This document shows positions 8,207 through 16,567 of a DNA stretch of 64,000 bases, piece by piece (within the stretch, counting starts at the first letter, position 1; the number at the start of each line of letters is the position of its first letter). The position numbers and the translations under genes were made by a program. Origin of the DNA: an uncultured Porphyromonas sp. (GTDB lineage: Bacteria > Bacteroidota > Bacteroidia > Bacteroidales > Porphyromonadaceae); NCBI RefSeq assembly GCF_902489635.1, contig NZ_CABUAN010000007.1, positions 12,339 through 76,338 of the forward strand, given 5' to 3'. The notes beneath the pieces are model-generated. The model worked only from the letters and a program-made list of their open reading frames with translations. It was not told where the DNA came from and searched no databases.

Positions 8207-8360
8207 AGTGCCACCTAGGTGAAACTGGAGTGCCAACCCCTATTGGCACTGGAGTTTCATACGGGTGAAACTGGAGTTTCATAGGTAAGAAACTAGAGTT
8301 TCATAGGTAGGAAACTAGAGTTTCATAGGTAGGAAACTGGAGTGCCATACGTGTGGCACT
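8207..8360. repeat. 22-bp-pitch palindrome array A2
   Basis: Units open at 8207, 8229, 8253, 8275, 8297, 8319 and 8341; every step is 22 bp except one of 24. Four read AGTTTC-N7/8-GAAACT and others AGTGCC-N8/10-GGCACT, so arms change but pitch does not. It lies directly upstream of the -7 box of the tsaC/sua5 gene and could influence that promoter. Confidence 0.85.
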
Positions 8361-8391
8361 GATTTCTCTAGCGGTATCCCGTCTGATTTCG

Positions 8392-8399
8392 TACCTTTG
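8392..8399 (+). promoter_or_regulatory. Bacteroidetes -7 box for the sua5-to-helicase operon
   Basis: TACCTTTG matches TAnnTTTG. It lies 53 bp before the ATG at 8452 and 32 bp after the last palindrome of array A2. No clear TTTG -33 box is present. Confidence 0.55.
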
Positions 8400-8451
8400 T
8401 GCTAGAAGTCTCCGCAATGTCGTGGAGACATTTACCTCTCTAGATAGCTTT

Positions 8452-9039
8452 ATGAATCAAGTATCTCCTTCTCCTGAGACTCTAGCCGCAGCGCATGAGG
8501 CGGTCGATATATTACAGCGTGGTGGTATCATCCTTTACCCGACCGACACGATCTGGGGCTTGGGATGCGATGCAACCAATGAGGAGGCGGTGGATCGCCT
8601 CTCGGCACTTAAGGGTCGCCCCACGGGCAAGCCGATGCTGATGCTGGTCGATAGCGACATGCGGATACCATCATACGTGCGCACGGTGCCATCGATGGCC
8701 TACCAATTGATCGATGTGGCTGTGCGCCCGCTCACCATTATCTACCCCGAGGGACGCAATGTGGCGCCACAACTACTGGCAGACGATGGCTCGATCGGGA
8801 TACGTATCGCTAGTGATACGCTCTGTCAGGAGATCTGTCGCATGCTACGCCGACCACTCGTCTCCACCTCGGCCAATCTGGCGGGGACTAGTTCGCCACA
8901 CAACTATTCGGAGATTGATCCAGCACTGATCAAGATGGTCGACTATGTGGTCCCGCTACGCCAAGATGAGCATATCGATGGCATGCCCTCAGATATTATC
9001 AAGCTGGGGCTCAATAATGAGGTGCGGGTCATTCGCTAA
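8452..9039 (+). CDS. Threonylcarbamoyl-AMP synthase, Sua5/YrdC/YciO family
   Basis: The family makes threonylcarbamoyl-AMP from threonine, bicarbonate and ATP for the t6A37 modification of ANN-decoding tRNAs. This 195-residue protein is the short, YrdC-only form. Motifs seen are GGIILYPTDTIWGLGCDATNEEAV (dsRNA/ATP-binding signature), LKGRPTGKPML (basic KGR segment), the TIIYPEGRN region and LVSTSANLAGTSSP near 150. ATG 8452 is preferred over 8353, because the longer frame would cover the -7 box and the repeat array. It leads a tight plus-strand run with wbaP, clcA, fmt, aroA and a helicase. Whether it is the TsaC or the YciO-type paralogue cannot be decided here. Confidence 0.85.
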   Translation: MNQVSPSPETLAAAHEAVDILQRGGIILYPTDTIWGLGCDATNEEAVDRLSALKGRPTGKPMLMLVDSDMRIPSYVRTVPSMAYQLIDVAVRPLTIIYPEGRNVAPQLLADDGSIGIRIASDTLCQEICRMLRRPLVSTSANLAGTSSPHNYSEIDPALIKMVDYVVPLRQDEHIDGMPSDIIKLGLNNEVRVIR

Positions 9040-9102
9040 GTAATAAGATTGGTTAGAAGCCACTAAATGCCAATTTAGAGGCTCCTAAACACGGCCCGAT
9101 CT

Positions 9103-10488
9103 ATGAGCAAGAAGTCTCGACAAGCTACGGTACGTCTGCGCTACATCGTCTCTGACCTTGTGGCGGTGCTGCTGGCGACGACGCTCTTCAACGTGGTGCG
9201 CTACGTGGTCGAGGATCAGAGCGCGACCTTTGGCGAGCTGTCGCTCTTCCTCTTCAACACGAAGATGTACTGGGTGACGCTCGTGGTGGTGCTCTTCTGG
9301 ATGGGCTTCCTGACGCTCTCTGGGTACTATAATAAGGTATTAGCGAAGAGCCGCATCGACGAGTTCTTCCTGACGGCTGGGAGTGTCTTCGTGGGGGTGG
9401 TCATCGAGTACCTCTTCCTTGTCGTGGACGACGTAATCGATGGGCGCAGTGCGCATCTGCTCCTCTTCGCCCTACTCTATCTGACGCACTTCCTCCTCAT
9501 CTATGCGGGTCGCCTGACGATTACTTTGCAGCAGATCAGGTATGACCGCATGCCAGAGCATTGGCCACAGATCCTACTCATTGGCTCGCCCGAAGTGATC
9601 GACAAGTTGCAAGCGGTGCGTATGGAGATGCATTACCACGCTGTGGCGCAGCTCCCCTTTGGATCTGAGCCTGTCACACTAGAGCAGGTGCAGACGATAC
9701 TAGAGGTGCAGGCGATCGAGGCAGTCTATATGGTGGCCAATGAGGCGGACACGCTACGAGCTACGCATCTGCTCTACGAGCTGTATCGTTGCAAGCTCCC
9801 AATTAAGATATACCTAGAGGGGGTGATGGGGGTACGCTCCTCGCTACAAGCGCGCACGCTCCGTGGGCTACCACTGCACGATGTGACGCAGACACAGATG
9901 AGCGAGATGGAGCAAAATGTGAAGTGGCTTTTCGACCGTCTCGTATCGCTTCTCCTGCTGCTACTCTTGTCCCCTCTCTTTGCGGTGCTGGCTGTCTTGG
10001 TTCGGCGCTCTTCGGAGGGACCTGTCTTTTATCGTCAGGAGCGTGTGGGACGCGGCGGGAAGCCTTTTTGGATTTATAAGTTTCGCACGATGTACACGGA
10101 CGCAGAGGCTGCGGGTCCCCAGCTTAGCCACGAGGGAGACAAGCGGGTCACACCACTGGGCGCCAAATTGCGCAAGTACAGACTGGACGAGCTACCCCAG
10201 TTTTACAATGTATTGCGAGGAGATATGTCTATCGTAGGGCCTCGCCCCGAGCGCGCTTACTACATCAAGCAGATCCTCGAGCGGGCACCCTACTACTACC
10301 TGCTACACCAGCTACGGCCGGGCATCACGTCGTGGGGTATGGTGCGGTACGGCTACGCCTCGACGGTCGATGAGATGGTCGAGCGACTATACTATGACTG
10401 GCTCTACTACGAGCACATGTCGATCAAGCTTGACCTAGCGGTGCTGCTCTGCACGGTGGGCACTATTATCAAGGGAAAAGGAAAGTAA
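9103..10488 (+). CDS. Polyprenyl-phosphate hexose-1-phosphate transferase (WbaP/WcaJ type)
   Basis: This membrane enzyme moves a sugar-1-phosphate onto undecaprenyl phosphate to start a polysaccharide repeat unit. The 461 residues carry four N-terminal membrane segments (about 12-32, 53-73, 85-105, 118-135), a CoA-binding/Rossmann-like middle, a fifth hydrophobic segment near 282-302, and the catalytic C-terminal domain. That domain shows PVFYRQERVGRGGKPFWIYKFRTM, KYRLDELPQFYNVLRGDMSIVGPRPE and RPGITSWG. In P. gingivalis a WbaP homologue initiates the A-LPS that anchors type IX secretion cargo (established knowledge); that this gene is its orthologue is inference. It precedes clcA by 10 bp. 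Confidence 0.88.
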   Translation: MSKKSRQATVRLRYIVSDLVAVLLATTLFNVVRYVVEDQSATFGELSLFLFNTKMYWVTLVVVLFWMGFLTLSGYYNKVLAKSRIDEFFLTAGSVFVGVVIEYLFLVVDDVIDGRSAHLLLFALLYLTHFLLIYAGRLTITLQQIRYDRMPEHWPQILLIGSPEVIDKLQAVRMEMHYHAVAQLPFGSEPVTLEQVQTILEVQAIEAVYMVANEADTLRATHLLYELYRCKLPIKIYLEGVMGVRSSLQARTLRGLPLHDVTQTQMSEMEQNVKWLFDRLVSLLLLLLLSPLFAVLAVLVRRSSEGPVFYRQERVGRGGKPFWIYKFRTMYTDAEAAGPQLSHEGDKRVTPLGAKLRKYRLDELPQFYNVLRGDMSIVGPRPERAYYIKQILERAPYYYLLHQLRPGITSWGMVRYGYASTVDEMVERLYYDWLYYEHMSIKLDLAVLLCTVGTIIKGKGK

Positions 10489-10498
10489 CACGGCTACG

Positions 10499-12295
10499 AT
10501 GACGACTACGACTACACGCATTTCACTACTACAACGCTTCATCCTATGGCGCGAGGCTCACATCAGTGAGCGCATCTTCGTACTGATTCTATCTTTCATC
10601 ATCGGTATCTTCACGGCTCTGGCTGCCTTTGCGCTCAAACAATTAATCGGCACGATACAGCATCTCCTGATGCCCGCTATACGTCAGGCTAATGTGTGGT
10701 ACCTGATCCTGCCTCCTATTGGCGTCTTGCTGACGGCGGGCGTGGTCAAGCTCTTCATCCGTGACGACATAAGCCATGGTGTGACGAAGGTGCTGGGCGC
10801 TATGTCGCAACGCAAGAGTCGTATCAAGCCACACAACACCTGGTCATCGCTCCTAGCTAGTTCGATCACTATCGGCTTCGGTGGATCGGTCGGTGCCGAG
10901 TCGCCTATCGTGATGACGGGAGCCGCCATCGGGAGCAATACGGGACGGCTCTTCAAGCTGGAGCAGCGTCAGCTGATGCTCCTCGTGGGGTGCGGTGCGG
11001 CGGGTGCTATTGCGGGGATCTTTAAGGCACCCATTGCGGGCTTGGTCTTTGTAGTGGAGGTGCTACTCCTCGACTTGACACTGAGCAGTGTGCTACCGCT
11101 ACTGATTAGCTCCGTTACATCGGCTACGATGGCTTATCTGCTGACGGGACAGCAGGCGATGTTTTCCTTTTACCAAAGCGACCCTTTCACGGCAGAGCGC
11201 ATCCCCTACGTGATCCTGCTCGGTATCGCCTGCGGCTTCACCTCGCTCTACTTCTCCAAGGTGATGTTTGCACTGGAGAGTTGGCTCAAGAAGCGCAGCA
11301 ACTTCCTCAAGCGTTACGGCATCTCGATGCTGATCCTCAGTGTGGCTATCTTCCTCTTCCCTCCGCTCTTTGGTGAGGGTTACAACACGCTCAGCGACCT
11401 GATGACGGGACAGTACAGCTCCGTGACGGACAATAGTATCTTCGCCTCCTTCGGGAGTAACTACTGGGTCATCTTCGCCTTCCTCCTCTGCACGATGCTG
11501 GTGAAAGTCTTTGCCTCTGTAGCGACCAATAGCGGTGGCGGGTGTGGCGGACTCTTTGCGCCTAGCCTCTTCGTGGGGGGCTTGTGTGGCTTTGTCTTTG
11601 CCTATGCGCTAAACTTCTTCCCATTCATTGAGGTCTACCTACCGCAAAAGAACTTTGTCCTCATGGGTATGGCGGGCGTGATGGCGGGCGTGATGCATGC
11701 GCCGCTGACGGGCACCTTCCTCATCGCTGAGCTGACGGGTGGCTACAACCTCCTTCTGCCACTTATGCTCGTCGCTATCTGCTCCTACGGGACGATCCGC
11801 ATCTTCATGCCTCACAGCATCTACTCCCTACGTCTAGCACAGCAGGGCAAGCTGATGACTCACAGCAAGGATCAAGCGGTGCTCACAGTGATGAGCATCG
11901 ATAATGTGATCGAGACAGACTTCGATAAGGTCTACCCCGACATGACGCTCGGCGAGCTGGTTCAGGTGGTGGGACGTGCGAAGCGCAATCTCTTTCCCGT
12001 GGTGGAGCGTGAGACAGACAAGCTCCTCGGCGTGGTCTCGCTCGATGATATACGCAATATCATGTTTCGCCCTGAGCTGTACGACCGCTACAAGGTGGAT
12101 CGTATTATGGTCTCCCCGCCAGCCCGCATCCAGAGCGATATGCACATGGATCATATCATGCACCTCTTTGACCAGACCAAAGCCTGGAACCTCCCCGTCG
12201 TAACGCCCGAGGGGCAGTACCTCGGCTATGTCTCTAAGTCTAAGATATTCAACACCTACCGAGAGGTGCTCAACGTCCTCTCACCTGACGAATAA
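10499..12295 (+). CDS. ClC-family chloride channel/antiporter with C-terminal CBS pair
   Basis: Integral membrane ClC protein of 598 residues. Selectivity-filter segments are visible: GGSVGAESPIVMTGAAIGSN with the gating glutamate, GGGCGGLFAPSLFVGG and MAGVMAGVMHAPLTGT. About ten hydrophobic helices lie between residues 20 and 440. The last 130 residues form two CBS domains (VMSIDNVIETDFDKVYPDMTLGEL and RIMVSPPARIQSDMHMDHIMHLF), which usually bind adenine nucleotides and set activity. The gating glutamate suggests H+/Cl- exchange rather than a pure channel. Tight spacing to the neighbouring genes (10 and 6 bp) indicates an operon. Confidence 0.93.
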   Translation: MTTTTTRISLLQRFILWREAHISERIFVLILSFIIGIFTALAAFALKQLIGTIQHLLMPAIRQANVWYLILPPIGVLLTAGVVKLFIRDDISHGVTKVLGAMSQRKSRIKPHNTWSSLLASSITIGFGGSVGAESPIVMTGAAIGSNTGRLFKLEQRQLMLLVGCGAAGAIAGIFKAPIAGLVFVVEVLLLDLTLSSVLPLLISSVTSATMAYLLTGQQAMFSFYQSDPFTAERIPYVILLGIACGFTSLYFSKVMFALESWLKKRSNFLKRYGISMLILSVAIFLFPPLFGEGYNTLSDLMTGQYSSVTDNSIFASFGSNYWVIFAFLLCTMLVKVFASVATNSGGGCGGLFAPSLFVGGLCGFVFAYALNFFPFIEVYLPQKNFVLMGMAGVMAGVMHAPLTGTFLIAELTGGYNLLLPLMLVAICSYGTIRIFMPHSIYSLRLAQQGKLMTHSKDQAVLTVMSIDNVIETDFDKVYPDMTLGELVQVVGRAKRNLFPVVERETDKLLGVVSLDDIRNIMFRPELYDRYKVDRIMVSPPARIQSDMHMDHIMHLFDQTKAWNLPVVTPEGQYLGYVSKSKIFNTYREVLNVLSPDE

Positions 12296-12301
12296 ACAGC
12301 T

Positions 12302-13276
12302 ATGAAGAAAGATCAAGTCCGCATCATCTTTTACGGCACCGCTCCCTTTGCGACGGCGTGCCTAGAGCGTCTCGTTGACGAGGGCTACCCTATTGTCGCT
12401 GTCGTCACGGCTCCCGACAAGCCTGCGGGTCGTGGACATCGCCTACAGCCCTCGGCGGTCAAGGTCTGTGCGACCAAGCTCGGACTACCTATATTACAGC
12501 CGACAAACCTACGAGACGAAGCTTTCGTCCAGCAACTCACGGAGCTAAAGCCAACGCTCGGCGTGGTGGTCGCCTTCCGCATGCTACCTCGTGAGGTGTG
12601 GAGCCTGCCCCCGTGGGGGACGGTCAATATACATGGCTCGCTACTCCCGCAGTATCGTGGCGCCGCTCCGATCAATTGGGCACTCATCAATGGCGAGCGG
12701 GAGACAGGCGTGACCCTCTTTCAGCTACGTCACGAGATCGACACGGGAGATATCATTGCCGCTTCGGCTTGTCCGATCGAGCCAGAGGACAACTTTGGTA
12801 CGCTTTACGACAAACTGATGGCTCTGGGTGCTGAACTCCTAGCTCACGGCTTGAGTCTACTGACGCAACACGAAGGTAGCTACCCACAAGCACTGCCGCA
12901 AGTGGAGCGTCCCGACCTGCGCCCTGCACCTAAGCTCACGAAGGAGAATACACGCATCGACTGGCACCAGTCAGCGCACGAGATACACAACCTGGTACGT
13001 GGCTTGGCACCTCAGCCTGGTGCCTGGACGATGCTAGAGCTTCCCAACGAAGAGCCACTTCTCGTCAAGATCTACGCGACCACGCTTCCGCAGCAGGAAG
13101 CGGACGAGCGACCCGTGGGAGAGTGCCTCTCGCCTCGCAAAGATCAGCTAGCCGTGCAGTGTGGCGATGGACTCCTCCTCATCGAGCAGCTAAAGCCTCA
13201 GGGCAAGAAACTGCTCTCGGCACGTGACTGGCTCAACGGACTCAAAGTCTCTGTCGAGGAGGTTCGCTTCGTCTAG
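12302..13276 (+). CDS. fmt: Methionyl-tRNA formyltransferase
   Basis: Transfers a formyl group from 10-formyl-THF to Met-tRNA for translation initiation. The 324-residue protein has the IIFYGTAPFATACLERL N-terminus, the folate-binding PDKPAGRGHRLQPSAVK loop, the catalytic VNIHGSLLPQYRGAAPINWALINGE segment with Asn-His, and an HEIDTGDII motif. The C-terminal OB-like domain starts near 210. It lies 6 bp after clcA. The next gene, aroA, has an open frame that overlaps the fmt end, but its likely start lies after the fmt stop. Confidence 0.96.
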   Translation: MKKDQVRIIFYGTAPFATACLERLVDEGYPIVAVVTAPDKPAGRGHRLQPSAVKVCATKLGLPILQPTNLRDEAFVQQLTELKPTLGVVVAFRMLPREVWSLPPWGTVNIHGSLLPQYRGAAPINWALINGERETGVTLFQLRHEIDTGDIIAASACPIEPEDNFGTLYDKLMALGAELLAHGLSLLTQHEGSYPQALPQVERPDLRPAPKLTKENTRIDWHQSAHEIHNLVRGLAPQPGAWTMLELPNEEPLLVKIYATTLPQQEADERPVGECLSPRKDQLAVQCGDGLLLIEQLKPQGKKLLSARDWLNGLKVSVEEVRFV

Positions 13277-13295
13277 CCACTTCCATACAAGCAAA

Positions 13296-14579
13296 GTGAC
13301 CCCACAGCTATCTATCACCCTGCCCCCCTCGAAGAGTCTCTACAACCGGCTCTTTGTGATGGCACGACTGGCGCATCGGCCCATCCCCTCGCTGTGGCAT
13401 CAGCTAGACCTCTGCGAAGACTTGGCGGTGATGTTGCACGCCTCGGGGAGTAGCGAGGAGCGCATATCCGTAGGGGCTTCGGGTACGGCTATGCGCCTCT
13501 TGACGGCGCTCTTCGCTTTGACCACAGAGCGAGAGATTCTGCTGGTCTCGCCAGTTCGTCGTATGACGGAGCGACCAGTGGCACAGCTCATCGCACTACT
13601 CACGCAGCTCGGAGCCAACCTCGCCCAACCATCGTCCCAAGAGCCTGTCGAAGGGCTCTACCCACTGGTTCGCATTCGTCCTATGAGCCTGCAGCAGAAA
13701 GGACTCCCCACGCTAATCCTGCCGAGCGGATTAGAGAGCAGCCAAACGGTCACCGCGCTACTCCTCATTGCTCCCTATCTGCCCCACGGACTAGCCCTTC
13801 GCTGGCAAGATGACCAGCTCCCCAGTGCCTCTTACATCCAGTTGACCTGCTCCCTGATGCAGGCGTGCGGTATCGACCTCTCAGTAGATCGCCATGGGAT
13901 CTATGTCGCTCCAGGAGCCTACTGCGAGGCAACGCTCACACGCCTACTCTCGCACCCCATCGGTGACTGGTCCTCGGCACAGTATCCCCTCCAGTGGGCA
14001 CTTATGGTGCCACGCCCCTGCCAGCTCTTGTTGACCAACGTCCCAGCGCAGAGCTTGCAACCTGATGCCCGTGCCTTAGAACTGCTACAGATATTCCCCA
14101 ACTGGCTAAGCGCAGGCGACGACACCCTTTGCCTTGACAGCGAGCTACTGCAGAAGCATCTGCGTAAGCTAACCTTCGGGAGCCTTTCGCTGTCAAACAA
14201 TCCCGACTTCGCCCCCACACTCATTGCGCTACTGCTCTACTATCAGAAGAAAGCGCAGCTCCGTGGACTAGACCTCCTACGGCTCAAAGAGAGCGACCGC
14301 ATCGCCCTCATCCTGCGCAATGGCGAGCAGCTCGGTTATCAGCTCACCTACGATACGAAGAGAGGCTTTTGCTTAGCCGGCAGCGCACCAAGCTCCGTTC
14401 ACACCCCAGTATCCATTGCTACAGATGCTGACCATCGTATGGTGATGGCATGGGCTCCTTTCGCCTGGTATCACCAGCTACAGATCGAGACTCCGCAGGC
14501 GGTGGACAAGAGCTACCCCACTTTCTGGCGAGACCTTCGCAAGCTCTGCGAGGTCATCGAGACACCTTTATATATATGA
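13296..14579 (+). CDS. aroA: 3-phosphoshikimate 1-carboxyvinyltransferase (EPSP synthase), divergent
   Basis: Catalyses the shikimate-pathway step from shikimate-3-phosphate and PEP to EPSP. The frame is open from 13224 inside fmt, but GTG 13296 places the LPPSKSLYNRLFVMARLA motif (Lys, Ser and Arg contacts) at the normal distance from the N-terminus and gives 427 residues, the family length. Other marks are ISVGASGTAMRLLTALFAL (PEP site GxSGTxxR), RPVAQLIALLTQLGANL and LRLKESDRIALI near the end. The usual SSQ motif is present as LESSQTVTALLL. Divergence from the Escherichia type is clear, but all three loops are retained, so activity is expected. Confidence 0.9.
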   Translation: MTPQLSITLPPSKSLYNRLFVMARLAHRPIPSLWHQLDLCEDLAVMLHASGSSEERISVGASGTAMRLLTALFALTTEREILLVSPVRRMTERPVAQLIALLTQLGANLAQPSSQEPVEGLYPLVRIRPMSLQQKGLPTLILPSGLESSQTVTALLLIAPYLPHGLALRWQDDQLPSASYIQLTCSLMQACGIDLSVDRHGIYVAPGAYCEATLTRLLSHPIGDWSSAQYPLQWALMVPRPCQLLLTNVPAQSLQPDARALELLQIFPNWLSAGDDTLCLDSELLQKHLRKLTFGSLSLSNNPDFAPTLIALLLYYQKKAQLRGLDLLRLKESDRIALILRNGEQLGYQLTYDTKRGFCLAGSAPSSVHTPVSIATDADHRMVMAWAPFAWYHQLQIETPQAVDKSYPTFWRDLRKLCEVIETPLYI

Positions 14580-14597
14580 GCACGAATCCCCTTCACT

Positions 14598-16259
14598 ATG
14601 ACCTTTGACACACTAGACCTTTCGCCCGAACTCCTTCGTGCCACCACCGACCTAGGCTTCTCCGAGCCGATGCCTGTACAGCAGGAGGTCATCCCATACC
14701 TATCCACTCATCGAGGGGATCTGATCGCGCTCTCCAAGACCGGCTCGGGCAAGACCGCAGCCTACGGACTGCCCCTCTTAGAGCGCATCATCCAGGCAAA
14801 AGGCTCCTCACCCTGTGGACTCATCCTCACGCCAACACGAGAGCTGGCAATACAGGTGCAGAGCGACTTAGTCGCCTTGGCTAAGTACACCTACGTTCGC
14901 CAAATCCTAGCACTCTACGGCGGTGCCTCCATCGAGGAGCAGATCCGTCAGCTCGCCAAGGGATACCATATTATAGTAGCCACTCCTGGCAGACTCTGCG
15001 ACCTGCTCCGGCGCAAAGCTCTCAAGCTGCGCAAAGTCTCGGTCGTCGTCCTCGACGAAGCCGATGTGATGCTTGATATGGGCTTCCAGCGAGATCTGCA
15101 GGAGATTCTGCAGGCGGTACCGCAGCAGGTGGAGCATTGGCTCTTTTCCGCCACCATGAGCCGAGAGGTGCGGGAGATAGCCGACAACTATATCAGCAAT
15201 GCCAACGAGGTGCAGATAGGTGCGCTCAATAAAGCGAATGCGGACATCAAGCATCTCTACGTGGCGGTCCCAGCACGGCACAAGTACGCCGCACTGAAGC
15301 GTGTTGTCGACTACTACCCCAATATCTACGGAATCATCTTCTGTCGTACCCGTGCCGAGACCAAGGAGATAGCCGAGTGGCTCATACGAGATGGGTACAA
15401 TGCCGATGCGCTACATGGCGACCTGAGCCAAGCGCAGCGGGATATGGTGATGAACCGCTTCCGCATACGCAACCTGCAGCTACTCGTTGCGACCGACGTG
15501 GCAGCACGTGGACTCGATGTCGACGATGTGACTCATGTGCTTCACTATGGCCTGCCCGCCGATCCCGACAGCTACACACACCGCAGCGGACGCACCGCTC
15601 GTGCCGGCAAGACGGGTCTCTCGATAGCCATCTGCCATCTACGCGACAGCAAGCAGATACGCATCATCGAGCAGCACGCTGGCATTCGTATTGAGTCGAT
15701 GCCCCTCCCCTCTGGTCAGGAGATTTGCAAGAAGCAACTCTTCGCCCTAGCGACCAAGATTGAGTATGCCGACAGCAACGAGCATGGCACCCAGTACGAT
15801 GAGCTGCTCAATGCGATCGTGCAGAAGCTCGCCTGGCTTCCTCCTGAGGAGATCATACGTCGTGTGCTCACGCTGGAGGCGGACCGCATCATGCGCTACT
15901 ACGCCAATACACCCGACCTCTCGGCTCAAGAGCTGGCCTCCGAAGAGCCTAAGTATAGGACAAAAGGTTCCCACGAAGAGCATCGCAAAGCACCCAAAAA
16001 GCGTAGCCGCACCGACCTACCGCCCATGACTTCGCTACGGATCAACCTCGGCAAGCGCGACAAGCTCTATCCGAACCGTCTCTTAGAGTTGATCAACCGT
16101 ACGCTCCCCTATAAGATCACCATCGGCAAGATAGACCTCAGTCTCAGCTACAGCTACTTTGAGGTGGCCAGCGAATGGGCCGAGACCGTCGCAGCAGCCC
16201 TTAGCGAGGAGGAGTACAACGGCCGCCCCATCCGTGTCACCATTCAGAAGGATCGGTAA
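14598..16259 (+). CDS. DEAD-box RNA helicase with DbpA-type C-terminal RNA-binding domain
   Basis: ATP-dependent RNA helicase of 553 residues. Motifs in order: Q motif region FSEPMPVQQEVIP, Walker A LSKTGSGKTAA, PTRELAIQ, GGASIEEQ, ATPGRLCDLL, DEADVMLDMGF (motif II), FSATMS (motif III), then IIFCRTRAE, ATDVAARGLDVDDV and HRSGRTARAGKTG. A linker rich in Lys and Arg near 455-480 leads to a domain at about 482-553 (SLRINLGKRDKLYPNRLLELIN to the end) that resembles the RRM-like DbpA RNA-binding domain. That domain in E. coli targets 23S rRNA helix 92, so a role in large-subunit assembly is the best guess. Last gene of the run starting at 8452. Confidence 0.92.
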   Translation: MTFDTLDLSPELLRATTDLGFSEPMPVQQEVIPYLSTHRGDLIALSKTGSGKTAAYGLPLLERIIQAKGSSPCGLILTPTRELAIQVQSDLVALAKYTYVRQILALYGGASIEEQIRQLAKGYHIIVATPGRLCDLLRRKALKLRKVSVVVLDEADVMLDMGFQRDLQEILQAVPQQVEHWLFSATMSREVREIADNYISNANEVQIGALNKANADIKHLYVAVPARHKYAALKRVVDYYPNIYGIIFCRTRAETKEIAEWLIRDGYNADALHGDLSQAQRDMVMNRFRIRNLQLLVATDVAARGLDVDDVTHVLHYGLPADPDSYTHRSGRTARAGKTGLSIAICHLRDSKQIRIIEQHAGIRIESMPLPSGQEICKKQLFALATKIEYADSNEHGTQYDELLNAIVQKLAWLPPEEIIRRVLTLEADRIMRYYANTPDLSAQELASEEPKYRTKGSHEEHRKAPKKRSRTDLPPMTSLRINLGKRDKLYPNRLLELINRTLPYKITIGKIDLSLSYSYFEVASEWAETVAAALSEEEYNGRPIRVTIQKDR

Positions 16260-16567
16260 AAACCCACGAGCCTGTAGACTGCCCGCTCTCACTAAAAGCA
16301 TAGCCATAAGAGTCACCAGACTCCCTCTTTTCCACGCTGAGGCACCTTTTAGGTATTGCAAAATTGTGAATTATTTGCTACCTTGCGACAAGTTTGGTGA
16401 GAGGCTAGTCAAGTAAGCCTAAGTAAGGGGAGAAACAAAGCATCAGGAACCCCTACTTTCGTCCACATCTGAGTAGCATATCCGCTAAGCTTACAAAGAC
16501 GATCGCTGCGTTAGGTAGCGACGTCTAGGAGGTTGCAAACAAATTATTCACTCTAATATAACAGGCT
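16260..16567 (+). promoter_or_regulatory. 308-bp intergenic with possible promoter and leader hairpins for the EF-G paralogue
   Basis: ATTG (16355-16358), 20 bp, TACCTTGC (16379-16386) is a slightly off-consensus Bacteroidetes promoter. The resulting leader of about 175 nt holds AAGGGG/CCCCT (near 16427-16475) and a longer hairpin, GACGATCGCT against AGCGACGTC (16498-16525, one bulge). In Bacteroides the EF-G2 gene is under carbon-starvation control (from memory); no operator was identified here. Confidence 0.5.

Noticed and set aside
7917..8360. CRISPR array
   Set aside because: Units are contiguous at 22 bp with no unique 30-40 bp spacers, arms differ between units, and no cas gene is in the window.
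8353..8451. Longer N-terminus of the Sua5/YrdC protein
   Set aside because: It would be translated from within the palindrome array and across the -7 box at 8392-8399.
13224..13295. aroA start inside fmt
   Set aside because: The extra 24 codons have no family match and would overlap fmt by 53 bp; GTG 13296 places the PPSKS motif at the usual distance from the N-terminus.
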